From NCBI RefSeq assembly GCF_003634315.1, contig NZ_RBXL01000002.1, forward strand, positions 124,001 through 188,000: a stretch of 64,000 bases of DNA, written 5' to 3'. Positions 62,427 to 64,000 of the stretch are shown one piece after another. Under the pieces are notes generated by a model. It was not told the DNA's origin. It made no database searches and was given only the letters and a program-made list of their open reading frames with translations. Position 1 is the first letter of the stretch; the number at the start of each line of letters is the position of its first letter. The DNA comes from Thiocapsa rosea. Lineage in GTDB: Bacteria; Pseudomonadota; Gammaproteobacteria; Chromatiales; Chromatiaceae. The translations under genes were made by a program, and so were the position numbers.

Positions 62427-64000
62427 TCAATCGCTTTCCTTTCCCCAGGGCCCGATCCCCTCAATGATTTTTCGTCCCAGGAACTGCTGGTCCAACTGCT
62501 TTTCCTGCTTGCCCATCACTGATTTCAACTTGCCCTCGTTCAAACGGAAATGCGCCAGCCGCCGTTGAGTGGTAGTGGCCGCGCGGTCCAGTACTCCTTC
62601 TTTGAAGGCCATCCACTTGTACGCCCGTCGGTCGGCGGTTTCCAAGAAAAGCACCCAGGCAGCATAGGCATCGACGTCGGACGCTTCATGCCAGTAGACG
62701 TTCCACCAGTGTCGAGCGCAGGCTTCCTTGTGCCGCCAGTGTGCTGTCTCCCTCTGCCGGGAGGTCCGGAGGTCCTCCGCTTGGCCCTCGGGCCAAGCCC
62801 CAGAAACGGGCAGGTCGTTGCCCGTGGTAAATCCGGCGAGTTTGCCGGCGCGCTGCTCGCGCCAGACGACGCCGGAAGCCAAATCGGTGGCGATAACCTG
62901 ATCGAGCCACGCCCACGCTCCGTTCGTGCTTGCTGCGATGGCGAGTTCAAGCAACCCCTGGTCAGTGTTCGTCCGGGTCAGGCTGAGCAGTTCCTCGCGA
63001 AGCACTTCGGGTACGCTTGATGAACGGAAGAGCATGTTGATCGTCTCGTCGACCCGCGCCTTTCCCAGATAGCGGGTCACCAGAGCCTTGCGGAGACCAT
63101 TCCATAAGGTCTTAGCTTGGTCGGTTGACCAAGACAAGAGCGCCTCGCAGAGTGCCAGGTAGACACCTTCAGCGAGCCACACACGGCGCTTGAAGTCGGC
63201 GGTAACACTTTCTGCGCCTTCCAGCCAACTCGTGATCGCTGCCGACTCATACTTGATGATCGGTACGAAGTCCGATGCATCGACGTTATGAAGGTAGAGG
63301 CTCGCGCCGGAAGTTCGGGCCGCATTGATGCGGCTCACGGCCGTGTCGACGGCCCGCTGACGGACTTCGTGCAGCTTCTCCGGGTCCATCGCTGCAAGTC
63401 GTAATGCGGCGAATGGATCATCTTCGCCCTCCGGCCGGATTGTGATTGAAAAACTGAACGGGTCGATCATGCGCTGTTCGCTGTTGACCGAAATGTCCGA
63501 TCCGAGATCGGGGGCCTCCGCCACAGGAATACCCAGAATCGCACCGAAGAGCTCGGCCGCGAGATGCGCATCCGCCGCCGATCCGCCACGCACCACGACC
63601 GCCCTCAGCAGAAGCCACGGCGCGATCGATGAGATGCTCTGCTCGAAGGGGAGCCCGGACGTGCCGGCAATCAGCGCCAGAGAACCATAGTGATTGCACC
63701 ACATATCCTCGTCGGGTTGCCATTTCCAGCCTGCATCCGAGAGCGCCCGGCCGAAGCGTTGGGGATCGGTCGCGTTGAGCATCTTGAACACGGCGCCCCG
63801 GTACTTGAACCCTTCGACCCTCGCGAGGGAGGCCAACCATTGCCAAGCCTCTTGGTTCAGGTCGGTCGCGGATTCAGAGAGCAACCGAACCAAGTCGGAG
63901 ATCTGCTTCATTGTCCCGGCAGCATAGTACCGAATGAGCGAATCGGCCTCCTCGCTCGACAGGGGCTTAAGGACATTGGCGAGATCCTCGAGAAGGTCTT
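62427..64000 (-). CDS. Large unrecognised protein, 5' end outside window
   Basis: At least 524 residues: an internal ATG at 63911 exists, but the frame stays open with coding-like sequence (DLANVLKPLSSEEADSLIRY) to the window edge, so the true start is outside. The protein is largely helical, Trp- and Ala-rich, without membrane helices or a nucleotide-binding motif I can see (sample: QEAWQWLASLARVEGFKYRG, HWWNVYWHEASDVDAYAAW). No family recognised. Its strand and position upstream of the defence cassette suggest it may belong to the same island. Confidence 0.65.
   Translation of the reverse strand, partial: DLLEDLANVLKPLSSEEADSLIRYYAAGTMKQISDLVRLLSESATDLNQEAWQWLASLARVEGFKYRGAVFKMLNATDPQRFGRALSDAGWKWQPDEDMWCNHYGSLALIAGTSGLPFEQSISSIAPWLLLRAVVVRGGSAADAHLAAELFGAILGIPVAEAPDLGSDISVNSEQRMIDPFSFSITIRPEGEDDPFAALRLAAMDPEKLHEVRQRAVDTAVSRINAARTSGASLYLHNVDASDFVPIIKYESAAITSWLEGAESVTADFKRRVWLAEGVYLALCEALLSWSTDQAKTLWNGLRKALVTRYLGKARVDETINMLFRSSSVPEVLREELLSLTRTNTDQGLLELAIAASTNGAWAWLDQVIATDLASGVVWREQRAGKLAGFTTGNDLPVSGAWPEGQAEDLRTSRQRETAHWRHKEACARHWWNVYWHEASDVDAYAAWVLFLETADRRAYKWMAFKEGVLDRAATTTQRRLAHFRLNEGKLKSVMGKQEKQLDQQFLGRKIIEGIGPWGKESD

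Overview
The window is GC-rich, densely coding DNA of proteobacterial type. A fragment of draT, the nitrogenase-regulating ADP-ribosyltransferase, at 37.9 kb suggests a diazotroph. Together with the gene families present this points, at moderate confidence, to a purple sulfur gammaproteobacterium (Chromatiaceae-like). No rRNA, tRNA or CRISPR array was seen. The window mixes chromosome-like housekeeping genes with a plasmid-type replicon and accessory DNA, so it is either a large plasmid or a chromosome carrying an integrated plasmid.

Left edge (1-5.1 kb): a compact, probably undescribed immunity-type locus. Leftward run a ComEC-like metallo-beta-lactamase-fold hydrolase and, overlapping it by 8 bp, an E2-E1 (ubiquitin-conjugation-like) fusion protein cut by the window edge. 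Divergent from them are a HTH repressor and an ImmA/IrrE metallopeptidase, the CapH/CapP type of regulator pair. A wrecked DUF2188 gene lies between. Next come two transposon blocks (an ISNCY-type transposase; an IS91-type HUH transposase with a tyrosine recombinase, 5.7-9.9 kb).

10-19.5 kb: small housekeeping or unknown genes (thermonuclease, NAD(P)-binding protein, HD hydrolase, PPOx-type flavoprotein, bicupin, YdhR-like monooxygenases, membrane and secreted proteins). Two of them, YdhR and an 84-residue helical protein, are present twice. 19.5-24.7 kb is one giant gene: DEDD exonuclease-like + RecQ + UvrD helicase. 25.3-27.6 kb carries a LexA-like winged helix gene and the rtcB-prfH RNA repair / ribosome rescue operon.

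27.9-30.6 kb is a decayed, insertion-riddled partial copy of a defence operon whose complete copy lies at 50.6-61.6 kb. Between the copies sit repeat arrays, a frameshifted pair made of a TGT-like base-exchange enzyme and a Ski2-like helicase, an iteron origin with a trfA-type initiator, an IS3-family element, parDE, a tyrosine recombinase, a Tn3-family unit (tnpR-tnpA) with a higBA-type toxin-antitoxin pair, and an Abi_C / LprI-like / DUF4238 gene cluster. The two partial copies are direct repeats around this plasmid-like segment, which fits integration by homologous recombination.

50.6-61.6 kb: intact leftward cassette DUF499 ATPase - DUF3780 - [RHH antitoxin/PIN toxin] - DUF1156 DNA methyltransferase - [antitoxin/PIN toxin] - phospholipase D/SNF2 helicase, nearly all genes overlapping or closely spaced: a restriction/BREX-like defence system with two built-in addiction modules. 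The right edge has a WGR-domain gene, a resolvase relic and an unknown large gene cut by the window.
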